From: Caenorhabditis remanei
Lineage: Eukaryota; Nematoda; Chromadorea; Rhabditida; Rhabditidae
Direction: 5' to 3'
Assembly (NCBI RefSeq): GCF_010183535.1
Contig: NC_071329.1
Location: 7,006,001-7,070,000, forward strand
DNA: 64,000 nucleotides
Shown here: piece after piece, positions 36,601 to 46,840 of the stretch
Numbering within the stretch: the first letter of the stretch is position 1
How the letters are laid out: each line of letters begins with the position of its first letter
Position numbers and translations under genes: made by a program
Notes under the pieces: model-generated
The model's input: only the letters and a program-made list of their open reading frames with translations
The model's database searches: none
Told to the model about the DNA's origin: nothing

Positions 36601-39600
36601 ATAGTGAAAAATGACAAGGTGCCTGGGATATCTTGGTTGCCGATATCCGGACAAACAGAGAAACGGACAGAGCTACAGGTGGACAGAAGACGAAAAGTGT
36701 GAGACTTTGACAAGCGTCTTCAATTCTCCGCGTATATCAGTCTGAATGTATGTCAATCCAGATCATAGTTAACCGGAATTCCGGGTTTTTTCGGCATTCC
36801 GGATTCCGGAAATCGAAATATGCCATTCCGTACGACTATGGTCCAGATGTGTGCCTGTTTGCTCAGATGTCTCTTATCAATGCTCATTGAGAAGCTGGTT
36901 CAATTGGACCATGTATAAGACTGTCTCAATTTGAGAAGAAACATTCAAGAAGACTATACTCAATTAGTCAAAAATCGAATTTCGAATAATGTTTCAACTT
37001 TCCCGATACTTTACTCAAGGACTAAACTCCTTGGAGCATAATATTTTGTAATTAGATATTTGTGGGAATCAGTTGGAAACATGGGAACTCAAACTCAGGA
37101 TTTCGTTCTTATACCGTACTCAATTCCAAAATTTTCTCTCCAACTTTAAAATTTAAAGACAATCCCTGTTCAGTAATAAAGACTCACCAATGACGTCTCA
37201 TTCGAATTCTCTCGAGCCCTCCGATAAATCGAAGCGCGCATGTTTTCTCGAAGAGAGTGCCCCCGGAGTTTAGAAATGATAGCGTCCTTCTCCTACCACC
37301 ACTACCACTTCAGGAGCTTCCTTCTTTTTTCTGCTTCTTCTTCGTGAGAGGGCACACACACCGAAAAAAAATTGTGCACAAAAGAGCAAAAATACTAATT
37401 CCCGTGGTCGTGTTGCTCCTCTTCTTTCCCAAAAAAAGAAAGAACCAGGAGGGGAGGGACCCCGGGAGAGTCGAGATTCGAATAGAAATTCGTTTCTCTT
37501 CCCCCCATTAACACCACCCAAAAATGGGTTCTTTTTGTGTTAGGAGGAGGAGGAGCGAGCGAACGAAAAGGGACGTCCCGAATCCGTTTTATGACATGAA
37601 TGGTGTCGTCTAATGGGATCGTTCTTCGTGGAGAGCAGATGCAGAAGGAATAGAAGAAGGAGAAGGAATAAGAAGAAGGCCAGTTAGAGTAGAAGGGGGA
37701 AAAGAAGTCTTCGGTTACAGATAAAGAAAGTGCAGTTTGGAAGGAATGAGAGGAGATGGAGAGGGATCATGTTTCAGGAGCATCTCTCAGTGACACAAGA
37801 ACATGTCATGTATCGGATAGCCCCTAGGAGTTGTAGGAAGAACTTTGGTAACTTTCGAGTGGTATCATTTCGTCTCGATTTGGAGATGAAAGAGAGGAGA
37901 GAGAGAAAGCAGGAAGGGTTCAAAGTGCAGGGGGATCTGGTATTTAGAAAAACAGATTTAGATGAAATGAAGATGAGTAACACAAATAGAATTGAGAATG
38001 AAGCCAGGAAGTTTTAGGATTTTGGAGATGCATATCAACAGAGACAGACATTAACACAAATTCAAAAAAACTATCCTGCTAAAATGGGAACATCTGGATT
38101 CACAGTATTCAGTCTTCCGAAAATTATAAAGCCAAGAAATCCGACGATGGGATATCCCAAAACCAAGACATTTCGAAACTGAAAAAGATTGGAACCGGGA
38201 ATTCCGGAACCAGAAAAAGTTGAGAAAATGAGAATAGGTGTTTCTAACAACTAATCTTTACCCGGTTGTAAAAATTCTGGTTTCAAATCAGCCCAGTTTA
38301 GAAATGCTTAGTCTTAGAATGTCTCACGACCAAATATAGGTCATTTGATACTTGAAATCACGATTTACAGAATATTTGGTTTTCAACTTTTAAGACAGTT
38401 CGGTTCTTGAAATTCAGAAATAATCAGGAAATGACTAATTAAATAACTGAAAAATAACAACTCTAAATAATTTTACTGCATTTCAGATTTTCAGCCTCCC
38501 AAAGAAGAAAAAAACCCAATCAGAGCACCTGCCCCTTGTTATTCCCTCCCATTTTGACTTACCTTCGATTTCAGAAGCACCTTTTTTGGGTGAATATCTC
38601 CCGCCATTTCTCTAGAAAAACTGCAACACTGAATGAGCGAGTAAAGCACAGAAAACTATTCATATAACGACAAAAAACCAATAGGAAATAACATATTAAG
38701 ATCTCAAGAAGAAGGAGAGAGTAGAAAATTGGCCAAGGAAGAAGAAAAAAGGTAACCAGGAAAGAGAAAACTAAAAAAACGTAGGCATGACCTGAAAAAA
38801 GTTATTTTCTTATTTCCATGTTTTCGTGGCTTTTTTAGATGAAAAATTGGGTCAAAATGAGAAAAAATGGGGAAGCGAGGTGGCATGAGGCCCCCCGTTA
38901 CCTTGGGTGACATGATGAGAAAACGGAAAACGGGAAGAAGAAGCTCATAAATCTACAGTAATCTCTTTTTTATGAGATGAAATTGAGCGTACTCTCTCTT
39001 CTAGAAAGGAAGTTGAGTAGGAAAGGACTAAAGTGCGTTGAGCAAAGATTAGAAGAGTGAAGGAAGACAGAGAGAAGTGATTAGGCTCTGGAAATAATGG
39101 AAAAGGAGAGTAGTGTTCGGAAAATTGAAGATTAGGAGCTTTGGATGATGAGGTTTTGAAAAAAAACACATCGAATCTGGATGTGAAATAAACTAAAGTT
39201 TTGGGAAGTTTGAAGTTATCAAGGGATCACTTCGAAATTATGGAAAGTCGGTGAATCTGAACAAATATTCTGGTTCACGTCTAGTATAGAATTTGCCAGA
39301 ACAGTTACTTTTTAATTTGAGTTTTTCAACCACAAAAGGTTTCTAGTTTATAAAAAAAGAAGTTGTAACAATAAATTTTCAATTAATTTTTGTTCTGACT
39401 GACTATTAGAATCCTAATAAAACTGGTCAAACCGAAACTATATATCAATGCAAATTTGGTGAATTATTGTATTGAAACTAACCAATGAGATGCAATTTAC
39501 CCAGAACCATGTATTTTGATTCAGAACCGATTTCATTAGATGATTTGGATTTGAAAAGCCACCTCGGATGGTCCAAATAATATTTCTCTGATGAAATATG

Positions 39601-42600
39601 AAAGAAGAACCTCAAAACCGTTTGGAAAAAAGGAAATGCAGTGAATTCTCTTGGAATTCGCGGAATACTCTTAAGGAACTACATGAGACAATGAACAAAG
39701 AGAGAAAGAAGAAGAAGAAAAACGATGTTGGGTTGAAAAAAGAGAAAGAAACGAAAAGAAAATGATTGGTATATGAGCTCAGAAGAAGAAGAAAGAATGG
39801 GAAGGAAAACGATTAGAAGGTGTTTGAAAAAGAAAAGGAAATACGATGATTTTGAGATTCAGAAGTAGGAAAAGTAGAAGAAGAAAATATGAAATATCTG
39901 GAACATTTTGAAAATCGATTCAGGATACTTTTGGAGTAACAGAAGTAGGAAGTATAATAGTGAAGCAATCCGAAGTTTTAGGCAATTGGATTGGGATTCC
40001 CGAAAGGTTGTAATTGAGTGGTAGAGGAAGAGGAGAAGTGGATTGGAAAATAAAGGTTAACTCGACTTTTCTGGAGTTGGAAGTATTGCAAACCAAGAGG
40101 AAATGGATGTCTCTGTTTTGAGAATTGAAAAATAGAAATTGAACAAGTTCGGAACAATAAAGATCAATCAATGAAACCTGTAGGTCTTAATTTAGGAACA
40201 TTTCAGTTTTTCAATAATTAATTTAATATCATTTTCTTGATTTCAGTGATAGTTACAACCCAATAAACAAGCAAATCTATTCACAAGTTTTTAAACGATT
40301 TGCTGATGAAAACTTTGGTCTGGTAACCCATTCAGAACGACATTATTAATCCTTCACAATCCCAAAATTCACACAAATTCCCAAATGAAAACAACCAAAT
40401 TATCTGAAAACTTACGTCTCTCCTCTGCGGACTTGCCATCTCGCAAGGCTTGAAAAAGGCGAGTAGAGCCGGATCCATAACTTTTTCAGACTCTATTTCA
40501 CAAGCAGAGCATCACGATGAGTTGGTAAATGAAGGGGGCTCGAAAAAATGGACAGATTCTTCATTATAATAGAAAAAGAAGAGTTTCAAGAGGTGGTACC
40601 AAATAAGAAAAGGAATTGAAAGAGAGGGAGAATTGAAGTAGTTTTGGAATAGAAAAGATGGAATCAAAGATGAAAATGCGCTTTTCGAAAATGGGTGTCC
40701 CATGGTCTCAGGAAAGCAAAACATCATTTAAATAAAGGACTTAGTTTGGGAAATAGTCTAGAAAGGGGAAAAGTTCAGAGGGTACTTGTGGGCACTATTG
40801 TTGGTTTAGTAATGATGGAATTCGGCTCGTTACTCTTATTGGTTTTCCGTTTATTTCTTGATTTGGTTTTGGAGTATTTTGGAAAAGGATAAATCATTTT
40901 TCCAAGATTACGCAGCCGTATAATCAAGTGCCTACATCGTATACTTTTTTGACTCTCTGACTGTCTGTCTGTCTTTCTGTCTGACGTTTTATCCGGATGT
41001 CCAGACGTCTGCATGTTAGATCTGAAAAGTCTGTGTACAGTCTGTCTGTGTATCTATCATGTCCGGTTGTCCATACTGTATTTCTAGGAGTTGTAGATCA
41101 AGACTCGATATTTTATTAACTAGAAAAACGACTGAAAAAGGAATCAGACAGAAAACGAGCAGAATTTTACTGAAGGCTTATATTATTAAATTCAAGAAAC
41201 TGAATGAAAACTCAAAGAAGCCACCCACCCATCTATAAAAATAGGAAAAGAAAGGAAACAAATCAGAAAATGAAGAAACCAATTTTGAAAATGGAAGCAC
41301 ACGAAACGTAACTTTTACTTCCACAACACACACTGACGTCTCCTCGTTTTCCAACATCATCTTCTCTATTCGAATGTGTCAAAAGGTTGCCTCTCATCTA
41401 ACAAAAGAAACGCATAAAACGACGGAGAAGAAGAAGAAGAAGACGTCGCTTTTTCATGGAAGAAATGTATCAGAATCGAAATGCTACGGATCATTTTTCA
41501 AAATCCAGAGTAAGAAGAAGAAGACGTCCTCTAGGACGAAATATGAAAAAGAAGAAGAAGAAGTCACTGAAGATCCATTCCTCCCAACCGGAAAAACAAA
41601 AGTCGGGACCCATTTCGATCTGATTTATCACCTCGTCTTACCTCCTTCCGTTGCAGATTCACCATTCTTCTCTTCTTTTTCGCCTTAGAGTTTTGCTCGT
41701 CGTGTTTTCAGAAGTTAGCAGTAGAATAGGACACGATTCAAGAGTATTTTATGATATAGGGAAGAGAAAAGAAATAAAGAAACCACTTGTCGTTGATTGG
41801 TGTTTTTGTGATGTTACACATCATTTGATGATACAACTTCCTGGCTCTCTTTGTGTGTTGGAGCAACACAATTGATTGTCATCACACCAATCAATCTAGG
41901 AAGATAAAAGAAACTGAGAGGAAATTGATCAAACATGAGATATTGCAAAAATTAAATTTAGTCATTGTAGTTAATTTCGTGAAGCCACGCCTACTAGACT
42001 CATTATTCAAGGTGAATATTTTGAAACTTCTGGAAACAACCAGTTGTCTCTCAATTCAATTGGCTCTGGACAGCTGCACCATTTGTTTGATTTTATTTAG
42101 TATAGAAGAATATATTGTCACAGAATTTTTTAGTTTTGGAATTTGTTTTAAATTTCCGTGGACTGTTCTCATGTATCAATTGTCTTGAGAGAAACTGACC
42201 AAAGATAATAACAAATTACAAAAATGAAGCTGATGGTTTCATCTATTTTTAGTTTACGGAACTTTTTATAATACTCGGGCAATATCTTAAAGTAGACAAT
42301 TGTCTTATTGAGAGAAAACGGTACAGTAATTAACAAATATTAAATTGACAATTTAATCACTGCGCATTTCCAATGATAGCCTAATCAAAACTCAAAAATA
42401 CTCACAGTTTTTCGATCTGTCATATTGACCTCGTCCAACAGCATTCGCACTGACGATCTGGAAAATGCAAGTTGTTTTTGATTTAAAACTTTCCTGGAAC
42501 TGTGAACGCGATATGTAAAATTTAATTTTTAATAACCCCGTAGTTGTCTAGACAAAGTTAAAGAGTGTAATTGGACAGGAAATTGAGAATAAAAAGCATC

Positions 42601-45584
42601 TCTCTACTTTATGCATTTCTGAAAACAAGGTGGCCTAAATCACAGTAGCAAGGTACTTATATTCATTATAAACCGGAAATTATGTATTCTAGAATAACAC
42701 TTGTAAAACTGTAAAACTCTCTGAATTCTCAAACTAAATTCATAAAGGATTTCGCCCAGTTTTGATTTTCAAAAGAACATAACCACGACTCCAGTGACGA
42801 CAGCATCTGTCACCAGTAACCACTAAATCTTTCCCAAAAATAAGAGTGTCTGAATGACAAATTTCAAAAAACCCTATCGGTACTAAAATCTAGCATTTGA
42901 GAGTTGGTAGATGATAAATGGATCTGTTTTTGGGGTGGTCACACAACAAGAAGGAAGAAATTAGTAATTTTGTAATTACTGAAGAACAATCAAGAGAGTT
43001 TGAACGGGTTTTATGATATTAAATTTTGCAAATATTGCATCAAAAAGCCGAAAAACCGATATTTTTCGAAGTTTCAATCAGATGAAACCGTATGACATAA
43101 TTCACGTTTGTAATAACTTATTTTCTTATTTTCAAATCCCTCATGGGCACAGGTTATCAAAAATAAGTTCTCGGTATGTTGGCTAGCAGTGAATTTTGAA
43201 ATTTCAGAAAGATCTAATGGGGAAACAGTTAAAAAACCGCGATTGTAAATCAAAGAAAGCATAGAAAACCATCCTAAAATCCTATATAACTTTTAGACTG
43301 AACACTTTGATGGGCCCCCAAAAAATTAATCTTTCAAAATGAGACCTATCGACTAATATATGTTAACTTTTAAAGAACATTCTCCCCACACAAATTTCAA
43401 GAAAAAGTGCAATTCAGTGATACGTGAAAAAAGTAGAAGTTGATGCAAAGTGGCAACTTGTGTCCCTTTTTCGATGCCCCTCCTCACTCATCCTCTGCAG
43501 AAAAAGTGTTTCAGTTTAATTAAACAAAAGAGGAAAGGTGCGGAAAGGCGTCGACTGGTTGCTGCTCGATCTTCTTTTTTCTCTCTCTCTGGTCCCACTT
43601 TAATTCCAACTTTTGACAATGTCTCGGGTGTCACAGAGACTTCTTCTTCTTCTGCTTCTTCTAGTTCTCGTGTGTCAAAATGAAAAGAGAAAAAGAGATT
43701 ATCTGCTCTCGTTTCTTCTTCCTTTTTTAGATGTGTTTCGAGTATGTTTGTGTGTTATTTCTTCTATTCTTTTTGGGGTAGAATGGATCAGTTGAAAGAG
43801 AAGAAGGAGAACGGAAGGAAACAAAGAAACACATTTATTATTGGAGGAAGAATTTAGAAGAAAATATGAGAGAGAAAAGGAAGTAAATGTATCAGAGAGA
43901 GGGCCATAAGTGCCAGGAGTTTCAGAATATACCGAGTTGGAGCCGGTGAAGAAAACGGAGTGGAGAACGGAAAGTTAATGAAGTTAGTCTCGGGTATAAT
44001 TGACCAGAAATGCAGCTGGTGTAAGGTTTCAAACAACTATAAATGTCGCTACGAGACCCATATATGGTTTGTGGAAGATGGTAAGTTGAACAATGAAAAA
44101 TGAAAATTCTATCATACTGATTGAAGCTGACAGGAATCCCAAACTTTATCCAGAATAAACAGTTCAATTACTGTAAAAAATACTGTATTATAACGGCATG
44201 CCGTTATATTTTTTCAACTGCCTCCGAGAGAAGTTTTATGGTTTCAGAAATTCATTAGAAATAAATGCAAAAACTTTTTTGGACGTTCTATTTCCTGATC
44301 AAGACTTTACTAATGACGGTGTTTCAGAACCCAGAAAAACAGCGGGATAATCATATTCATGAATTCTGAGTATAGATGGGGTACCGTTATAATACAGTAT
44401 TTACGGTATTTCAGAACGATCAGAAGATATTAGTACATGTGAGAAGCAGAGAAAAAGAGAATTTCGAAAATCGTTTCAGTTTCAGAATAACACAAGTACA
44501 TATATACCGAGTAACCTAGCTTGTAGTGAAGTACATGATTTTTCAGTCATGACGGAAACGTGATGACAAGGAATCTTTACTAGCTACGAAAAAGAAAACT
44601 CATACAAAGTTTATACGGTTGGAAAGCTGAATACGTGAGGATTCTGAATCTGTTTTCAGTTTCGACGTCGCATCTGGGTTATGAGCTATTCAGTGAGGTA
44701 CCTGTAGTTTCCGTCATCACAAAAATCTGGAGAAAAATTGAAAATGCTCCTACTCTGAAACTTGTTTCACTTATGCGAATCAGAAGAAACCCGAAATAGA
44801 TTCAGAATCTCCACGACTTCAGTCCTCAACTTTCAGAATCTTTCCTAACTACCGTACTCTTCATTCTACACCGCCCCATCTCCTTCTCACCTTTTCCTGC
44901 CATATCTCGAAAATCCGCGTTCGATGGTTCGCTCAGAGGAAGACATTGAAGTGTCATCCTCGTGGATGGAGAGGTAATCCATCTGGAAAAAGAGAGAGAG
45001 AATAACATGACACAGAGAGAAAAATGGGTGGAGGAATCGGAAAGCAAAGATCAGGATTCAGGAGGAACATCTAGTGAAAGTCAGGGAATGAGCTTTCATG
45101 AAATGCAACTTTTATGAGAGTTTTTGATACGTTTATGATGGAGATAATGTGAAAAAAATGAAGAGTTTGTTATATATAGTTCGAGCTGGAACAACAATTC
45201 TCGTACGTAGTCACATCAAGAGGGCAAACTTCAACATCCAAAAACTATCTCGTAAAACGGAAACTAAGAATATTGGGTTACAAACATTTTAGAACTTGAA
45301 ATAACGGGGAGTTGTAAGGGAACAAAGTTTAGTATAAAACCACAATACACAGAGAGACGAAACATGTGTTAGTGTTATGAGGTGAAGAAGGTGTCTAGTC
45401 TCAGGTAAAAGCAAGAGATGCAAAAACAAACCGATGGCGCCGGATCCGTATTGATTTGAAATGATACGTGGGATGAGCTGATAGTTTGAATCGGCGTCTC
45501 GACGGCTTCTTTCTTCACGTCGCCTTCTCCACTGACGTCTTCTGAAGTCTTTCGCTCGTAGTTGGGAAGTGATTTTGATGACAT
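24517..45584 (-). CDS. Shaw-like (Kv3) voltage-gated potassium channel alpha subunit with alternative pore cassettes
   Basis: Shared exons: 45584-45432, 44982-44891 and 42457-42406 (longest N-terminus), 31927-31723 (T1, [13 protein letters not shown]), 31578-31499, 31389-31282 ([11 protein letters not shown], the Zn-binding T1 end typical of Shaw) and 30650-30531. After the shared residue VW..SSKYAR come two alternative S1-S6 cassettes. The full proximal form would be about 594 residues and the distal form about 638. The C-terminal [11 protein letters not shown] after S6 is a Kv3/Shaw mark. Such tetrameric channels pass K+ across neuronal or muscle membranes to repolarise them. Every junction I followed keeps frame. 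Alternative starts and alternative ends are listed separately. Introns are large (up to 8 kb) and hold several inverted-repeat elements. I do not assign a worm gene name, because several Shaw and Shaker paralogues exist. Confidence 0.9.
24760..26160. mobile_element. Palindromic MITE-like element, copy 3, interrupted by a second palindromic element
   Basis: The left half (about 24760-25110) and right end (about 26080-26160, ending GCACGTTACTGTA) match copies 1, 2 and 4, including CACTCCCTAGAGAGT and CCCTTAAAATGATAATAACTCTCTA. A second inverted repeat of about 0.95 kb sits inside it (next entry). The whole lies in the intron between the last two exons of the distal channel cassette. Confidence 0.7.
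25110..26080. mobile_element. Large palindromic element nested in MITE copy 3
   Basis: The outer ends read GATATAAGACAAGGC.GAATTTGAAAATTTT and its inverse AAATTTTCAAATTCGGCCTGTCTTATATC. Long inner arms at about 25270-25500 and 25670-25905 are near-perfect inverses (for example ACCAGTCATCCTCAAAATAA against TTATTTTGAGGATGACTGGT). The centre holds CATTCTGGATGC...GCATCCAGAATG. The short frames on the two strands mirror each other and are not genes. Confidence 0.75.
26410..28170 (-). other. Distal pore cassette (S1-S6) of the channel gene
   Basis: Exons 28170-27965 (S1 plus a Gly-rich S1-S2 loop, [14 protein letters not shown]), 27442-26974 (S2-S5 and the filter fused in one exon), 26922-26795 (S6, PVPVIVSNF) and 26561-26410 ([12 protein letters not shown] tail). 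The first exon begins GTGATATCAG straight after TTTTTCCAG, in the same phase as the proximal cassette, so it can join the shared exon ending SSKYAR. S4 reads [20 protein letters not shown], with R,R,K and Q in the later position. The filter is TICTIGFGD. No T1 exons precede it locally, so on its own it would not be a standard Kv gene. Confidence 0.85.
27538..27907. mobile_element. Palindromic MITE-like element, copy 4
   Basis: It contains CACTCCCTAGAGAGTTATGG and TCATTTTAAGGGGACAGCTC and ends GCACGATACTGTA, as in the other copies. Inverted arms flank TTATGTATAAAACATGCAGA against its inverse near 27780. The middle is deleted compared with copies 1 and 2. It lies in the first intron of the distal channel cassette. 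Confidence 0.72.
28680..30283 (-). other. Proximal pore cassette (S1-S6) of the channel gene
   Basis: Exons 30283-30190 (S1), 29925-29783 (S2), 29734-29608 (S3), 29558-29455 (S4), 29397-29258 (S5), 29210-29006 (filter, S6 and [11 protein letters not shown]) and 28841-28680 (own C-terminus, ending NSASKLMA with TAA at 28682-28680). S4 reads [20 protein letters not shown], so it has lost the outer arginines seen in typical Kv3 S4 and keeps only R, K and inner K. The filter is TISTVGFGD. The final exon uses a weak acceptor (TTTTAAAG). Exon borders differ from the distal cassette, where S2-S5 are fused, so one copy has lost or gained introns since duplication. Confidence 0.87.
30855..30958. repeat. 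Short inverted-repeat element in a channel intron
   Basis: TGGCTAGACGTTAATGTACC at 30855 and the inverse of the segment ending at 30958 (GGTACATTAACGACTAGCCA) match at all but one base over about 22 bp. About 60 bp of GC-richer loop lies between. It is a non-autonomous hairpin element, intronic, with splice sites untouched. Confidence 0.65.
32000..37180. other. Channel intron, no additional exon recognised
   Basis: Between the T1 exon and the nearest alternative start exon. The sequence is purine- and pyrimidine-rich, with GAAGAC/GTCTTC-rich tracts at 33,600-33,900 and repeated GTCCGGATGTCC-like fragments at 35,530-35,950 and 36,640-36,690. Direct repeats of a TGAGTCAAGTTGG..ATGGTATCAGTGA unit occur near 35,600 and 35,755. 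Open frames here are short and not splice-consistent. Confidence 0.4.
37188..37241 (-). other. Alternative first coding exon a of the channel gene
   Basis: ATG at 37241 opens 18 codons ([18 protein letters not shown]) and ends at the donor TTG/GTGAGT in phase 0, which fits the T1-exon acceptor at 31927. The peptide is short and basic, typical of alternative Kv N-termini. Evidence is the start codon, open frame, donor and phase only. Confidence 0.6.
38563..38607 (-). other. Alternative first coding exon b of the channel gene
   Basis: ATG at 38607 opens 15 codons ([15 protein letters not shown]) ending at AAG/GTAAGT, phase 0, compatible with the same T1 acceptor. It is short, so a chance match is possible, but the donor is a perfect consensus. 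Confidence 0.55.
40416..40478 (-). other. Alternative first coding exon c of the channel gene
   Basis: ATG at 40478 opens 21 codons (starting [12 protein letters not shown]) and ends GAC/GTAAGT in phase 0, compatible with the T1 acceptor at 31927. Upstream DNA on the minus strand is AT-rich and could be a separate promoter. Confidence 0.6.
42406..42457 (-). other. Internal N-terminal exon of the long channel isoform
   Basis: A 52-base exon between TTGCATTTTCCAG and ACT/GTGAGT. It accepts phase 2 from the exon at 44891 and leaves in phase 0 for the T1 exon. It encodes [17 protein letters not shown]. Confidence 0.7.
44169..44407. mobile_element. TACCGTAAATACTG inverted-repeat element, copy 2
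   Basis: The left arm TACTGTAAAAAATACTGTAT carries a small insertion relative to copy 1. The right end ATAATACAGTATTTACGGTA is the same. The inner AACGGCATGCCGTT palindrome and the GAATTCTGAGTATAGATGGGG stretch are shared with the copy at 13179. It lies in a channel intron. Confidence 0.8.
44891..44982 (-). other. Second N-terminal exon of the long channel isoform
   Basis: A 92-base exon after a TTTTTCCAG acceptor, encoding about 31 residues starting [13 protein letters not shown] and ending GRK, with a phase 2 donor AAAAG/GTGAG. Because it starts with ATG it could also act as a first exon if its own promoter exists. Confidence 0.7.
45432..45584 (-). other. First coding exon (d) of the long channel isoform
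   Basis: ATG at 45584 opens 51 codons starting [18 protein letters not shown], acidic and Ser/Thr-rich, ending PAPS at the donor TCG/GTTTGT in phase 0. This matches the exon at 44982. The N-terminus is longer than in most Shaw proteins and looks cytosolic and phosphorylatable. Confidence 0.7.
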
Positions 45585-46840
45585 TGAAATGAATCGGTTG
45601 AAATGAATCTAACTGGCGCGCACGACGAAATGAATTTGTGACAAAAAGTTGATGGAATTAAGGAAAAGGATAGAGGAATCACGCACACAAACAACACAAA
45701 CGTGCAAACAAAAGGAATGACCCAGATTTCAATTTCCGCTGAAAATCGGAGCAGAAGAACTTAATGAGAATTCTAGAAGACGTCAACGACATCGTCATCA
45801 GCAGAAAAATGGGGGGAATGAGTTTCAGCAAAAACAATTTTGGAGAGAAATAAAATTATGTCAGAACCGTCGAACTTTTCAGAAAATTGGATTATATCGG
45901 CAGATTATCTCATTTTTCTTCGATTTGCTCTCGTGAAAGTCCACTGAAATCTGCATCTAGAACCCACTGAAGGCCTCCTAGCAGATTTCATGACCACATC
46001 AGCTTGCTCCGCCACAGAGCATGATCCTAGAAGGGCGGTCTCTTCCGGCACCCAATTAGACGCGCTTTCAAAATGGCGCGACGTCCTTGTCTTCGCTTTG
46101 TACTCGTCCTGAATCTATCTTCAGAATAAAAAAGAAAATGATGGGAAGGATGAAGCTCAAAACACCAAAAAATATAGAAAAAGGGAAATTGGAGGTGGCT
46201 TACACAAAAAGCTATTTGCATTCAAATCGACTTGTATCTATAATGAGAGAAGGAAACAACATAAGTGGGTAAATAGTGAGGGGGTGTGTGGAGCAAAAAA
46301 AAATTGAAAAATGAAACGTCTTCTGTTTCTTGAAGTGCACAATATTTTATTTTTGTCAGAGACTCATTGATTCATTCATCCTTCTAGGAAACGTTTCGCC
46401 GAAACCGCGGAGAAACGGATTATAAAACAGTGAGTTCACATGATCAACATAATTCAGACTACAAAACCAAGAATTTCGCTAGAAAATCTGAATAAACAGT
46501 TGAATTTCGATAATGGTGGTGGTCAGAGAAAACATAGAGTAGTGTGGCTAAATCCAGAGATACGGGGCGAATCTGTTTCGACGTTACCGTCGTCACAGAT
46601 CCTTCAGAATTCACAGAAGCTCTAAATAGAGCTCAGAATTGGGGTGTCCCCAGATGACAAGATTGATACTACTTGACAAAAAAACGAAATGATAAAAACA
46701 GTGAAAAAATGGAACTGGTCAAAAACCTACCGGATGGGGGAGAAGTAAAAACGGGAGGGGGTTGAAAAGAAAACAAAAATGTAATGCTACAGAGAGAAAG
46801 AAAGTGATATAAAATAATGAGAATAAATAACGAAAATGTT

